Assembly: GCA_947501105.1 (NCBI GenBank)
Contig: CANMUP010000001.1
Span: forward strand, 496,001 to 560,000
Reading direction: 5' to 3'
DNA length: 64,000 nt
Origin: an uncultured Flaviramulus sp.
GTDB lineage: Bacteria > Bacteroidota > Bacteroidia > Flavobacteriales > Flavobacteriaceae
Below are positions 1 to 8,974 of this stretch, in pieces. The position numbers were made by a program, and so were the translations under genes. Position 1 is the stretch's first letter. Each line of letters starts with the position of its first letter. Below the pieces are notes generated by a model. It did no database searches. It saw only the letters and a program-made list of their open reading frames with translations, and had not been told where the DNA came from.

Positions 1-2
1 TA

Positions 3-824
3 GCGTTGTTGGCTATTCATTTTTTTTATAAAGAAAATAGTTACCAAAGCTCATTATTCTATTACACATTTCCATTACCAATTATTCTTCTTATAGTTTT
101 ATTTTTATCTATTTTTTTAAATAAAAAATTCAAGAAATACAACCTGTTAATAGCCGTCTTATTATTAGTGATTTGGCTGGGAAGAAGTTTTAAAATTCAT
201 TTTTCTGAAGACATTAAAGAAACTGATTTAGAAGTAGTTTTTTGGAATGCCGCTCATGATAGAAATTTTGAAGACGCTTTTATTGTCAACAAAAGCATTC
301 CAGATGTTTTAGTTTTAGCTGAAGACGGCGAATACAATATAGAAAGCTTTAAATTAAAATACCCTAAATATTACTTTTATGAATCTATTAGAGGGATTAG
401 TATTTTTTCTAAAGCACCTCTGAAAATTTTAGATGAAATCACTTCTAAATACAAAACAAACATTATTAATTTTGAAGTTGAAGGTATTAGTTTTTATGCC
501 GTTGATGTCTCAGCAAGTATGGATGTGCCTCGCTCTTGGGAGTTAGGTTTTGTAGATGAATATATTAAAATAAAAGAAAAAACAGTTTTGTTAGGCGACT
601 TTAATGTGCCCTATGAATCTAAATATTTAGAAAATATCAAACTTCATTTTAATCACGCGTTTACCGAAAAGGGTAACGGATTTAGAGAAACCTGGTTTTG
701 GAATATTCCCTTACTTTCTCTCGATCATATTTGGGTGTCTAAAGATTTAAAAATTCTTAAAACAGAAAAAATTGGGACTTTTAAATCAGATCATAGTATG
801 ATTAAGGTGTTTATAACAAAATAA
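3..824 (+). CDS. Endonuclease/exonuclease/phosphatase (EEP) family membrane protein, 5' partial
   Basis: The reading frame is open to the left edge of the window, so the true start is outside. Two hydrophobic segments (about residues 20-38 and 46-59, counted from the TTG at position 6) anchor the protein in the membrane. They are followed by an EEP-fold catalytic domain. The family motifs are visible: Asn81 (FWNAA), Glu106 (LAEDGE), GDFN at 197-200, LDH at 239-241 and SDH at 261-263. Such proteins are metal-dependent phosphodiesterases or nucleases, and the substrate cannot be read from the sequence. The usual mid-domain His motif is replaced by a VDVSASMD stretch, so activity should not be assumed. 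No neighbour suggests a pathway; the next gene on the right is a T9SS cargo gene 180 bp away. Confidence 0.8.
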   Translation, partial: ALLAIHFFYKENSYQSSLFYYTFPLPIILLIVLFLSIFLNKKFKKYNLLIAVLLLVIWLGRSFKIHFSEDIKETDLEVVFWNAAHDRNFEDAFIVNKSIPDVLVLAEDGEYNIESFKLKYPKYYFYESIRGISIFSKAPLKILDEITSKYKTNIINFEVEGISFYAVDVSASMDVPRSWELGFVDEYIKIKEKTVLLGDFNVPYESKYLENIKLHFNHAFTEKGNGFRETWFWNIPLLSLDHIWVSKDLKILKTEKIGTFKSDHSMIKVFITK

Positions 825-1005
825 TTTGCCTTTGTTTTAAAAAACATATTGCCTAAAAATTAGCTCATTACAACGGTAATAATATTCTTTTAATCTACGT
901 GTATGGTTTTTGTATAGGCCTATTATTTTTTTAGATATTTAAATTAGTCTAATATAGCCTAGAAACAGAGTATGATATAAAAATCATATTGAAAAAGGTT
1001 ACAGA

Positions 1006-3297
1006 ATTAAAAGGATATTAGTTTATTTGTGGTTTGTTTTGTTTCTGTTTTATTCGCAGAAATCATTAGGACAATTAGGGTTTTGTTCGGGAAATTCTGG
1101 GGATTCAATTTTTACTGAAGATTTTGGTACAGGAACAGCAAACAATCCACTTCCTGCCGGTACTACAACATATTCTTATTCACCAGGTTATCCAGGAGAT
1201 GGTTTTTATACGGTGTCTAATGGTACTTTTGGAAACGCCTTTGATTGGCACCAAACTCAAGATCATACACTTGGAGATGTTGATGGAAAATGTCTCATTG
1301 TTAATGCAGCAGCCTCTCCTGGTGAGTTTTACAGAACAACAGTAACGGGTTTATGTGAAACAACCACCTATGAATTTTCAGCATGGGTTTTAAACCTTGT
1401 TATTGCCAATAGTTTTTGTTCAACGGTTCCTGGAGGCACAATCCCTATAAATGTTAGTTTTGAAATTTGGGATAGTACAGATACTAATTTACTTGCTAGT
1501 GGTAATACGGGAAATATTGTTGAGCTATCATCACCAAATTGGCAGGAATATGGCCTAGTTTTTCAAACATTAATGGGTCAAAATACAGTGATTCTTAAAA
1601 TGATCAACAACGGACTAGGAGGTTGTGGTAATGATTTAGCGATAGATGATATTGAATTTAAATCATGTGGAGATACGGTTGTAGTATCAGATTTAGCTAA
1701 TAATAACACAGAGAGCTTATGTAGTTCTCAAGCTCCTTTTAATACCACACTAACTGCAACACCAGATTTTACAGTATATAGTTCACATTTCTATCAATGG
1801 CAGTCAAGTACAGATGGTGGAGTTACTTGGAATGATTTAGTGGGAGAAAATAATCAAACCTTAAATATTTCAGTATCTAACACCACTTATTTTCGATCTA
1901 AAATTGCAGAAGTAGCTATAAATTTAACAAATGCGCAGTGTGTTTCATTTTCAAACGAATATCAAGTTACCGTAAGTATACTACCCACAATGCCTACTTT
2001 TGAATGTTGGGAAACCGCAGTAATAAATAGCACAACGTGTTCTTGGGAAGTGTCTGGAACCCAACCCACACAACCAAGTATTGAGTGTTGGGAAACTGCA
2101 ACGTTTAATAATACATCTTGTATGTGGGAGGTAACAGGAATTCAACCATTGCAGCCTACTTTAGAGTGTTGGGAAACTACTACATTTAATAATACAACGT
2201 GTTCTTGGGAAGTATCAGGGATACAACCCGTACAACCAAATATAGAGTGTTGGGAAACCGCTACGTTTAATAATACATCTTGTATGTGGGAGGTAATAGG
2301 AACTCAGCCATTACACCCCACTTTAGAGTGTTGGGAAACTGCTATTTTTAATGATACAACCTGTTCTTGGGATGTCTCTGGAAACCAACCCGTGCAGCCT
2401 ACATTAAATTGTTGGGAAACCACTGTTTTTAATAATACCAATTGTTTATGGGAAGTATCAGGAACACAACCTGCAGAGCCAAATACTGACTGTTGGGAAA
2501 CCACTAGCTTTAATAATACTTCTTGTATGTGGGAAGTATCGGGGACACAACCTATGCAACCTACTTTAGAATGTTGGGAAACGACATTATTCAATACTAA
2601 CACTTGTGTTTGGGAGATTTCCGGGACACGACCTGGTACTATAATAGAAGAAGATATAGAATTTTGCGCTACAGAGGACAAGCTATTAACAGCACAATCG
2701 AATATTACAAATCCAACTTATCTATGGAATACGGGGGAAACATCTCAAAGTATTGATTTAAATTCGGCTGGAACTTATACCGTGGAAATAATAGGAAGTA
2801 TTTGTTCTTTTGAAACGAGAGTATTTAATGTTACTTTTTTAGAAACTCCAATTATTGATAGTGTTATTTCAGATGGAAGAAACATTATTGTAAATACTGT
2901 AAACATAGGAGGCTTTTTGTATTCTTTAGACGGTAATATATTTCAAACAAATAATACGTTTTTTAATATTGATGGAGGATTGTATACTGTTTTGGTTAAA
3001 CAGAGAGATTGCCCCACAATAGTTGAGACAGAACATTTGCATTTTTTCATCCCTAAGTTTTTCACTCCAAATAATGATGGTGTAAATGATACCTTTAATT
3101 TAAGGGGTATAGAGTTTTACAGTTCATCTGAAGTTTCAATTTTTAATAGGTATGGGAAACTGATGAAATTTTCTAAAAATGGGACTTTTAGTTGGGACGG
3201 GACATTTAGTGGGAGATATTTACCTTCAGATGACTATTGGTATGTCATTATTATTGAAGGTCAAAAGTTCACAGGGCATTTTACCTTAAAACGTTAA
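1006..3297 (+). CDS. T9SS type B cargo protein with eight 27-residue CWE repeats
   Basis: Secreted surface protein. An N-terminal signal peptide (IKRILVYLW...SLGQ) is followed by a conserved N-terminal domain starting GFCSGNSGD and shared with the paralogue at 6961-8844. Next come an Ig-like stretch, eight 27-residue repeats of the form CWETxxFNNTxCxWEVSG (about residues 334-549), a short beta domain and a C-terminal module beginning FFTPNNDGVNDTF, the gliding-motility-associated type B sorting domain recognised by T9SS. No ATG, GTG or TTG lies in frame before the signal peptide. The frame opens at 976, and ATT at 1006 gives the best n-region. TTG at 1027 would leave a signal without positive charge. 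The stop overlaps the convergent pbpC stop by 4 bp. The function of the repeats is unknown. The paired Cys and conserved Trp suggest small disulfide-stabilised units, which is inference. Confidence 0.88.
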   Translation: MKRILVYLWFVLFLFYSQKSLGQLGFCSGNSGDSIFTEDFGTGTANNPLPAGTTTYSYSPGYPGDGFYTVSNGTFGNAFDWHQTQDHTLGDVDGKCLIVNAAASPGEFYRTTVTGLCETTTYEFSAWVLNLVIANSFCSTVPGGTIPINVSFEIWDSTDTNLLASGNTGNIVELSSPNWQEYGLVFQTLMGQNTVILKMINNGLGGCGNDLAIDDIEFKSCGDTVVVSDLANNNTESLCSSQAPFNTTLTATPDFTVYSSHFYQWQSSTDGGVTWNDLVGENNQTLNISVSNTTYFRSKIAEVAINLTNAQCVSFSNEYQVTVSILPTMPTFECWETAVINSTTCSWEVSGTQPTQPSIECWETATFNNTSCMWEVTGIQPLQPTLECWETTTFNNTTCSWEVSGIQPVQPNIECWETATFNNTSCMWEVIGTQPLHPTLECWETAIFNDTTCSWDVSGNQPVQPTLNCWETTVFNNTNCLWEVSGTQPAEPNTDCWETTSFNNTSCMWEVSGTQPMQPTLECWETTLFNTNTCVWEISGTRPGTIIEEDIEFCATEDKLLTAQSNITNPTYLWNTGETSQSIDLNSAGTYTVEIIGSICSFETRVFNVTFLETPIIDSVISDGRNIIVNTVNIGGFLYSLDGNIFQTNNTFFNIDGGLYTVLVKQRDCPTIVETEHLHFFIPKFFTPNNDGVNDTFNLRGIEFYSSSEVSIFNRYGKLMKFSKNGTFSWDGTFSGRYLPSDDYWYVIIIEGQKFTGHFTLKR
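2005..2652 (+). repeat. Eight tandem 81-bp coding repeats (CWE repeat)
   Basis: The Cys codon of the CWET motif recurs every 81 bp from 2005 to 2572 without a length change, giving eight units. Units alternate between a TTCSWEVSG type (1, 3, 5) and a TSCMWEV type (2, 4, 7), which suggests growth by duplication of a 162-bp pair. Unit 8 is the most diverged. The repeats are in frame inside the T9SS cargo gene and are absent from its paralogue. Confidence 0.93.
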
Positions 3298-5645
3298 TTT
3301 GAAACCTCAAATTGCCGTTTTGCCTCATTTCCAAATTCATCAACTACAGTAACTATATGTTTGCCTTGTTTTGGTTTAATAGCAAGCTCATGAATATCTT
3401 TTGTACTTCCTAAAAACCTATCATTCAAATACCAAAACAATGTAGATTCTGGTTTTGAATGTGCAATTCTTAAAATGAGGTCGTTTGTATTGCCGTCAAA
3501 ATCTTTTGGTAAAAAAATGCTGTTATTTTCCTTAGGATAAATAAATTCCATAGAAACGGCGTTACCTCCTATGCAGTCATCTCTATACTTTGGTAGTGGT
3601 TTATAAAAAGGGTTTTTGACTTTATAATAATAAGCCATTAAAGGAGGTAATACAAACCACGATTTATGGGTAATTTTATCAATACTTTCGCATGATGAGT
3701 TTACTTGAAAAGTCTCATTTTCATTCAAATGAATTAAAACATGATACGGGCAAGGTTTCGTTTTTAAACCACTTACTTGAATAAATTGAGTTTCTAAATT
3801 TTCGCAATTTTGAGATGCTCGATGCCCGCTTTCTATACAAATATCAACCGATTGCATTTCATCAAAAGGTTTTGCAAACCAATCGCTATTTGGTAATACA
3901 TCAAACACATCAAATAAAATGGGGGCAGCAGTTTCTACTCCAACTAAACCTGGACGGCCTTCACCATCGGCATTTCCAACCCAAACTCCAACTACATAAT
4001 CTTTAGTAGTGCCTATTGCCCAAGCATCACGAAACCCAAAACTAGTTCCTGTTTTCCAAGCTATTTGTTTCGAGTCATCAAAAAACTCCCAACTTTCATC
4101 ACTTTCTGGCCTGTTTACTTCTTTCAAACTACTATAAGTTAAATAAATAGAGGCAGCATCAAATAAGGTTTTATCGGTTGTTTTGTTTCCAAAATCAATA
4201 GTATCCGAGGCTATAAAAACAGGTTCGCAAAACTCATTTGAAAAATATTCGCTTGAAGTTTCAGAAAAATGATTTAAGGTAGACGATAAAGCGGCGTAAC
4301 TTTTACACAAGTCCCACAAGTTACTTTCTGCACCACCAAGAATTAAAGATAAACCATAATGGTTGGCGTTATATTTTAAATCTTTTAGGTTTAAAGTTTT
4401 TAAATAATGATGAAATCTATCTAAGCCAAATTCTTGTAACATCCTAACCGAAGGGACATTTAAAGACCGAGATAAAGCACGACTAGCAGGCACTACACCA
4501 TCGTAAGTTTTGTTATAGTTTTCTGGATTGTAACTTCCAAATTGGGTAGGCACATCAGTAACTAAAGTATTGGGTAAAATGTCACCTGCATCTAACATGG
4601 CTGTATATAAAAAGGGTTTTAAAATACTTCCTGTACTTCTGGGTTTATCAATAATATCTACATCCTTTTGATGCATTTTATCGGTTGGAGTATTGCCCAC
4701 ATAGGCTAAAACTTGTCTTGTTTTTACATCTAAAACTAAAACGGCAGCGTTATAAATTTCATTCTGACTTAATTGATTATAATGATTTTTCACAATACCA
4801 TTAATTTGTTTTTGAAGCCCTGAATTTATAGTGGTTTGGATATGTTTCCCGTAATGAGATTTTGTTACTTTTTGTAATAAATGCGTTGCTATTTGCGGTA
4901 ACGGATAAGGTTTTTGTGGTAATCCTTCAATAATTGATAGGTTATAGGTAAGCGAATCTATGATTTCTTTTTCTAATAGTTTTTTAAGTAATCGATTGCG
5001 TTTTTTAAGTAATCGCTCCTGATTTTTTCCAGGATAAATTAAACTTGGCGCGTTGGGTAAAACGGCAAGTGTTGCGCTTTCTGCCCACGATAAATCGTTA
5101 GCATGTCTATTAAAATAACGCCACGATGCAGCATCTAAGCCAACTACGTTTCCACCAAAAGGAGCATGACTACTATAATATGATAGGATTTTATCTTTTG
5201 AAGCTCGAAACTCTAACCGAGTAGCTAGAATAATTTCTTTAAATTTTTCTATATAAGTTCTTTGTGTGCCTTTTCTTGAAAGGCGGATAACTTGTTGTGT
5301 TATGGTGCTTCCGCCACGTTTTACTTTGCCAGATTTTATATTATCACGTAAAGCTTTATAAATTGAAATTGGGTTAAATCCTGGGTGTTTATAAAAATAT
5401 TCGTCTTCAAACTGAATAATACACGTTTTAATTTTTTTTGGAACTGAATCATTATCAGGAAATCGCCATTGTCCGTCTTTAGCTATTTGAGCACCCAATA
5501 ATTCATTATTGGAACTTGTTATGACAGTTGATGTAGGGTCTTTAAAAAGTTGATTTGGTAAACAAAAATAATAGACAATTAAAAACACAGTAACAATTAC
5601 CGTTTTAATTTTGTGTCGCTTTATGTAGTTTATTAGCCTTGTCAC
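3294..5645 (-). CDS. pbpC: Penicillin-binding protein 1C
   Basis: Bifunctional peptidoglycan synthase of the PBP1C class, 783 residues, close to the usual length. One N-terminal transmembrane helix (about 13-29) precedes a GT51 glycosyltransferase domain with the EDEYFYKHPG motif (Glu80) and RGGSTITQQ (110-118). The transpeptidase domain follows with SILK (Ser340-Lys343), SLN (394-396) and KTGTS (531-535). A C-terminal PBP1C-type beta domain completes the protein. It acts on the outer face of the inner membrane. In many bacteria pbpC sits next to an alpha-2-macroglobulin gene; here that gene lies 4.8 kb upstream on the same strand (10484-16054). Convergent with, and overlapping by 4 bp, the T9SS cargo gene. 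Confidence 0.95.
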   Translation of the reverse strand: MTRLINYIKRHKIKTVIVTVFLIVYYFCLPNQLFKDPTSTVITSSNNELLGAQIAKDGQWRFPDNDSVPKKIKTCIIQFEDEYFYKHPGFNPISIYKALRDNIKSGKVKRGGSTITQQVIRLSRKGTQRTYIEKFKEIILATRLEFRASKDKILSYYSSHAPFGGNVVGLDAASWRYFNRHANDLSWAESATLAVLPNAPSLIYPGKNQERLLKKRNRLLKKLLEKEIIDSLTYNLSIIEGLPQKPYPLPQIATHLLQKVTKSHYGKHIQTTINSGLQKQINGIVKNHYNQLSQNEIYNAAVLVLDVKTRQVLAYVGNTPTDKMHQKDVDIIDKPRSTGSILKPFLYTAMLDAGDILPNTLVTDVPTQFGSYNPENYNKTYDGVVPASRALSRSLNVPSVRMLQEFGLDRFHHYLKTLNLKDLKYNANHYGLSLILGGAESNLWDLCKSYAALSSTLNHFSETSSEYFSNEFCEPVFIASDTIDFGNKTTDKTLFDAASIYLTYSSLKEVNRPESDESWEFFDDSKQIAWKTGTSFGFRDAWAIGTTKDYVVGVWVGNADGEGRPGLVGVETAAPILFDVFDVLPNSDWFAKPFDEMQSVDICIESGHRASQNCENLETQFIQVSGLKTKPCPYHVLIHLNENETFQVNSSCESIDKITHKSWFVLPPLMAYYYKVKNPFYKPLPKYRDDCIGGNAVSMEFIYPKENNSIFLPKDFDGNTNDLILRIAHSKPESTLFWYLNDRFLGSTKDIHELAIKPKQGKHIVTVVDEFGNEAKRQFEVSN

Positions 5646-5713
5646 TTAAAATATATACTCTAAGCGTGTGTGTTTAGATGTGTTTTAAGATAATTTTATG
5701 ATGATTTGAGGTA

Positions 5714-6052
5714 TCATTTTTTTAAGAATTCATACTCACGTTCTACTTTACAAATCCGTACGTTGTACCAACTGTACCAATCTTGTCGTCCTTTTTGTTG
5801 TGCTTGCAAATGTTCGCTTTGTTGTTTCCAGTTTTTTATAGCCTCTAATGTTTCCCAATAACTTACAGTAATTCCAACAGCCCCACTGAGCGAAGTCGTA
5901 GTGTCGTTTTTTGCACTATCCATTCCTAAATATCCTTTTTGTTGTTTGGCTAGAGTTTCCATTTTTTCTGCCATTTCAGAATACCCATCAATATTTCTGT
6001 TTTGAGTAGAAGTGAAAATAACTGCGTAATATGGTTTAAAGTTTTCTTTCAT
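5714..6052 (-). CDS. Antibiotic biosynthesis monooxygenase (ABM) domain protein
   Basis: Small ferredoxin-fold protein of the ABM/YqjZ-like type, with AVIFTS at the first strand, GYLGMDS and the VSYWETLEAIKNWKQ segment typical of the family. The start is placed at MKENFKPYYAV (6052). An upstream in-frame ATG at 6091 would add a lysine-rich 13-residue tail not expected in the family. Family members are small oxygenases or heme-degrading enzymes, and the substrate is unknown. The loop encoding NDTTTSLSG is unusual. It is made by a 22-bp dispersed palindromic repeat (5884-5905) read in frame, placed between MDSAK and the next core strand. It is the gene upstream of pbpC on the same strand, 68 bp away. 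Confidence 0.8.
   Translation of the reverse strand: MKENFKPYYAVIFTSTQNRNIDGYSEMAEKMETLAKQQKGYLGMDSAKNDTTTSLSGAVGITVSYWETLEAIKNWKQQSEHLQAQQKGRQDWYSWYNVRICKVEREYEFLKK
5884..5905 (-). repeat. 22-bp dispersed palindromic repeat, in-frame copy in the ABM gene
   Basis: The sequence on the plus strand begins CACTGAGCG and ends GTAGTGTC, with CACT/AGTG arms. A copy with 20 of 22 identical bases lies at 56238-56259 in the HEAT-repeat gene. Both are antisense to the plus strand and translated in the same frame, giving D-T-x-T-x-L-S. A more distant relative lies at 24789-24810. Confidence 0.8.
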
Positions 6053-6160
6053 CTGTTTGTATTTATTGTTTTTAGCGGTCATCTGTAACATTCATATAAT
6101 CATTTCATTGTAAATCGAAATTTTAATTATGAATGTTTCATTTTTATAAATCAGTTTTAA

Positions 6161-6892
6161 TTAAAAGCCATGTACTGACAATTTTTTCTTATCCCAAGTT
6201 AAAACTTGAACTCCTTTTGAATAATGAGTTCTATCGGGTTTGTTATTAATAATATGATTAAATCTAGGGTAATCTATTTTAAGGTTTTCGATATGAATAT
6301 TTTGAAGGGGCCATTCAATATGATGCACGTCGTACTCAATAATATGTTTTTTATAATCTTGAAAAACGGCATAACGTTCGGTAAGCCATAAATCAGTTTT
6401 GTCTTTTTTAACAGGAAGGTTATCTAGCTTATATTTAATATGAAATGAATCGTTAAACACCGTATTTTTAGAATCATAATTAGATTCATTTCTTTTCATT
6501 TTTGAATATCGATACGGAAATTTAGATAGTGTTTTTAGTACTTTGCACGATGATCGTTTACTGCCTTCCATACTCAAAAAATAAACACTAGGTTTCCCAT
6601 TACAAACAACATAAACACGAATATTTATCTCATAAAAATCTGATATATGTGGGATTTTAGGCAAGATTTTTATCCCGATATTATTCATGTTAAAAGCTAC
6701 TAGACTTACCCAGGTTTTTCCGTTTATACTATCCAACTCTATATTTTTAGGAAGCAAGGGTTTTATTAAAGTCTCATCAACTTCCCAATGCAAAAAAATA
6801 GCTTCGTTCCATTCTTGATAAAACTTCCATGAACGTTTAGGATATTCAAACGATCTGTGCGATTTTTGTTTTAATATTTCAGTCGACTTCAT
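6161..6892 (-). CDS. DUF2071 (YqjF-like) family protein
   Basis: A 243-residue cytosolic protein with no signal peptide. The sequence shows the DUF2071 pattern: an early FLHWEVDETLIKPLLPKNIELD segment, then TWVSLVAFNMNNI, then a charged mid-region with VRVYV-like strands (INIRVYVVCNGKPSVYFLS). Proteins of this family are uncharacterised; an acetoacetate-decarboxylase-like fold has been proposed. The start at MKSTEILKQK is the only reasonable ATG. It points away from the T9SS paralogue whose coding region starts about 70 bp upstream on the other strand, so the two share a divergent intergenic region. Confidence 0.82.
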   Translation of the reverse strand: MKSTEILKQKSHRSFEYPKRSWKFYQEWNEAIFLHWEVDETLIKPLLPKNIELDSINGKTWVSLVAFNMNNIGIKILPKIPHISDFYEINIRVYVVCNGKPSVYFLSMEGSKRSSCKVLKTLSKFPYRYSKMKRNESNYDSKNTVFNDSFHIKYKLDNLPVKKDKTDLWLTERYAVFQDYKKHIIEYDVHHIEWPLQNIHIENLKIDYPRFNHIINNKPDRTHYSKGVQVLTWDKKKLSVHGF

Positions 6893-6960
6893 AACTAAAA
6901 GCTATTTTTTCACTAATATAGTTTGCTAATTGTTATTTTTAGACTCTAGAAAATAAACTT

Positions 6961-8844
6961 ATTAATAAAAAAGTCCAAATACTAATTTTAGTTTTTTTAA
7001 ATCTAACGATTTTAAATTTACACGCTCAATTGGGTTTTTGTAGCGGAAACTCAGGTGATCCTATTTTTACCGAAACCTTTGGCTCAGGAATAACAAGTTC
7101 ACCTTTACCAGCAGGAACAACAACTTATACTTTTGTTGGTGGATCGCCTGGTGATGGGTTTTATACCGTATCTAGCAACACAAATTTTTTTGATTGGCAT
7201 GATATAGATGACCACACTCCAAACGATACAGATGGAAGAATGCTAGTAGTTAATGCAGATTTTACCGCTGGAGAATTCTATCGAACGCCAATAAGTGGAT
7301 TATGCGAAAACACAACCTACGAGTTTTCGTCTTGGATGGTTAATTTGCTGCCAAGTTCAACACAATGTGCAAATGGAGGGATTCCTATAAATGTAAAGTT
7401 TGAAATTTGGGATAATACCGATACAAATTTATTGGCAAGTGGAGACACAGGTAGTATAAATGGAACTTCAAGCCCTAATTGGGTGCAATATGCCTTAGTA
7501 TTTCAAACATTGCCTGCTCAAACATCTGTTATTTTAAAAATGTTAAATAATGGTGTCGGTGGTTGTGGAAACGATTTAGCTATTGATGATATTGTTTTTA
7601 GAACATGTGGAGATACCGTAGCTATTGAGGATACATTAAATAATACCAATATTTATGTATGTGAAGATCAATTACCTTTTTCTACACAATTAACTGCAAT
7701 TCCAGATTTTGCTATTTTTTCATCTCATTTTTATCAATGGCAAGAAAGTATAGATGGGATTAATTGGACCGATATTGTTGGAGAAAATAATCAAAATTAC
7801 ACACCTACTCTTACAAACAATACATCTTTTTATAGGGTTTTGGTCGCAGAAGATGCTGTTAATTTAACAAACTCATCGTGTAATTCGGCATCCGAAATTT
7901 TTGAAATTAGAGTTATTCCTCTTCCTAATGCACCAACAAGCAATGGCGATTTAATGATTTGTGAAAACGATAATACAATGCTTTCAGTAAATGTTCCAAA
8001 CGGCGTTATAGTAAATTGGTACGATGCAGCCGTTGGAGGCAATTTACTACAGACAAATATTAGAACATATAGCCCGAATGGTGTTTCAGGAACGTACTAT
8101 GCCGAAGCAGAAACTATGCTTGGAGGTTGTTTGTCAACAACAAGAACCGCTTTGCAAGTTAACTATTTTGAGATTCCAAATGTAGCAGACGAAACCTTAG
8201 AGTTTTGCGAAAACACTACAATAACTTTATTTGCAAATCCAGCAAACTCAGGCATAGTAACATCTTACTTGTGGAGTAATGGAGAAACAACCGATCAGAT
8301 TGATGTATCAAGTGCAGGGACATACACCGTTCAAGTAAATAGCGGTAGCTGTTCAGTTACCAAAACAATTCAACTAAATCAAATAGATAACCCCATAATA
8401 GAAAGTATTATATCCGATGGAAATGAGATTATTATTAATGCGTCTTCAAACACAGGAACCCTCTTATATTCATTAAACGGAAACATTTTTCAACCCAGTA
8501 ACACTTTTTTTAATGTAGACGGAGGGTTATATACAATTTATGTCAAAAACCAAGAATGTGCACATATTACATCACAATCTTATCTACATTTTTATATCCC
8601 TAAGTTTTTTACACCTAATAATGATGGCGAAAATGACGCCTTCGATTTAAAAGGCATTGAGCATTATTCAACATCATTTGTATCCATTTTTGACAGATAC
8701 GGAAAGCTATTAAAAAGCTCTAGAAACACTTCATTTTCATGGGATGGCACTTTCAATAATCAACAATTACCAACCAATGATTATTGGTATATAGTTGTAA
8801 TTGACGGACAAAAATTTACAGGACACGTTACTTTAAAGCGTTAA
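6961..8844 (+). CDS. T9SS type B cargo protein, paralogue of the 1006-3297 gene
   Basis: Same architecture ends as the first cargo protein. The signal peptide INKKVQILIL...LHAQ is followed by the GFCSGNSGD domain with matching DTNLLASGxTG and GGCGNDLAIDDI motifs. Two Ig/PKD-like segments follow, one containing VNWYDAAVGG, then a final FFTPNNDGENDAF type B sorting domain. The eight CWE repeats are missing and replaced by an Ig-like domain (about residues 320-400). No ATG, GTG or TTG exists in frame upstream of the cleavage site. The frame opens at 6943, the first TTG (7030) is already after the signal peptide, and ATT at 6961 is the best start. The gene interrupts the minus-strand run between the macroglobulin and pbpC genes. 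Predicted surface-exposed or secreted; ligand unknown. Confidence 0.88.
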   Translation: MNKKVQILILVFLNLTILNLHAQLGFCSGNSGDPIFTETFGSGITSSPLPAGTTTYTFVGGSPGDGFYTVSSNTNFFDWHDIDDHTPNDTDGRMLVVNADFTAGEFYRTPISGLCENTTYEFSSWMVNLLPSSTQCANGGIPINVKFEIWDNTDTNLLASGDTGSINGTSSPNWVQYALVFQTLPAQTSVILKMLNNGVGGCGNDLAIDDIVFRTCGDTVAIEDTLNNTNIYVCEDQLPFSTQLTAIPDFAIFSSHFYQWQESIDGINWTDIVGENNQNYTPTLTNNTSFYRVLVAEDAVNLTNSSCNSASEIFEIRVIPLPNAPTSNGDLMICENDNTMLSVNVPNGVIVNWYDAAVGGNLLQTNIRTYSPNGVSGTYYAEAETMLGGCLSTTRTALQVNYFEIPNVADETLEFCENTTITLFANPANSGIVTSYLWSNGETTDQIDVSSAGTYTVQVNSGSCSVTKTIQLNQIDNPIIESIISDGNEIIINASSNTGTLLYSLNGNIFQPSNTFFNVDGGLYTIYVKNQECAHITSQSYLHFYIPKFFTPNNDGENDAFDLKGIEHYSTSFVSIFDRYGKLLKSSRNTSFSWDGTFNNQQLPTNDYWYIVVIDGQKFTGHVTLKR

Positions 8845-8974
8845 ACTGTTTTGGGCATTACTACAATGCTTTTACTGAGCTCAGATAATTGATCGAGCTT
8901 TCCCACTATATCCTTTATTTGTATTGAAAATGTATTAGAGTTTTAGACAATTCTTCATTTCTATTATCTGCAAT

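Noticed and set aside
2005-2652. Regular 81-bp repeats resembling a CRISPR array
   Set aside because: No unrelated spacers exist. The repeat is continuous, in frame and codes for a clear protein repeat.
2304-2681. Long minus-strand frame across the CWE repeats
   Set aside because: It is a shadow produced by the periodic coding repeat, with no signal or neighbour to support it.
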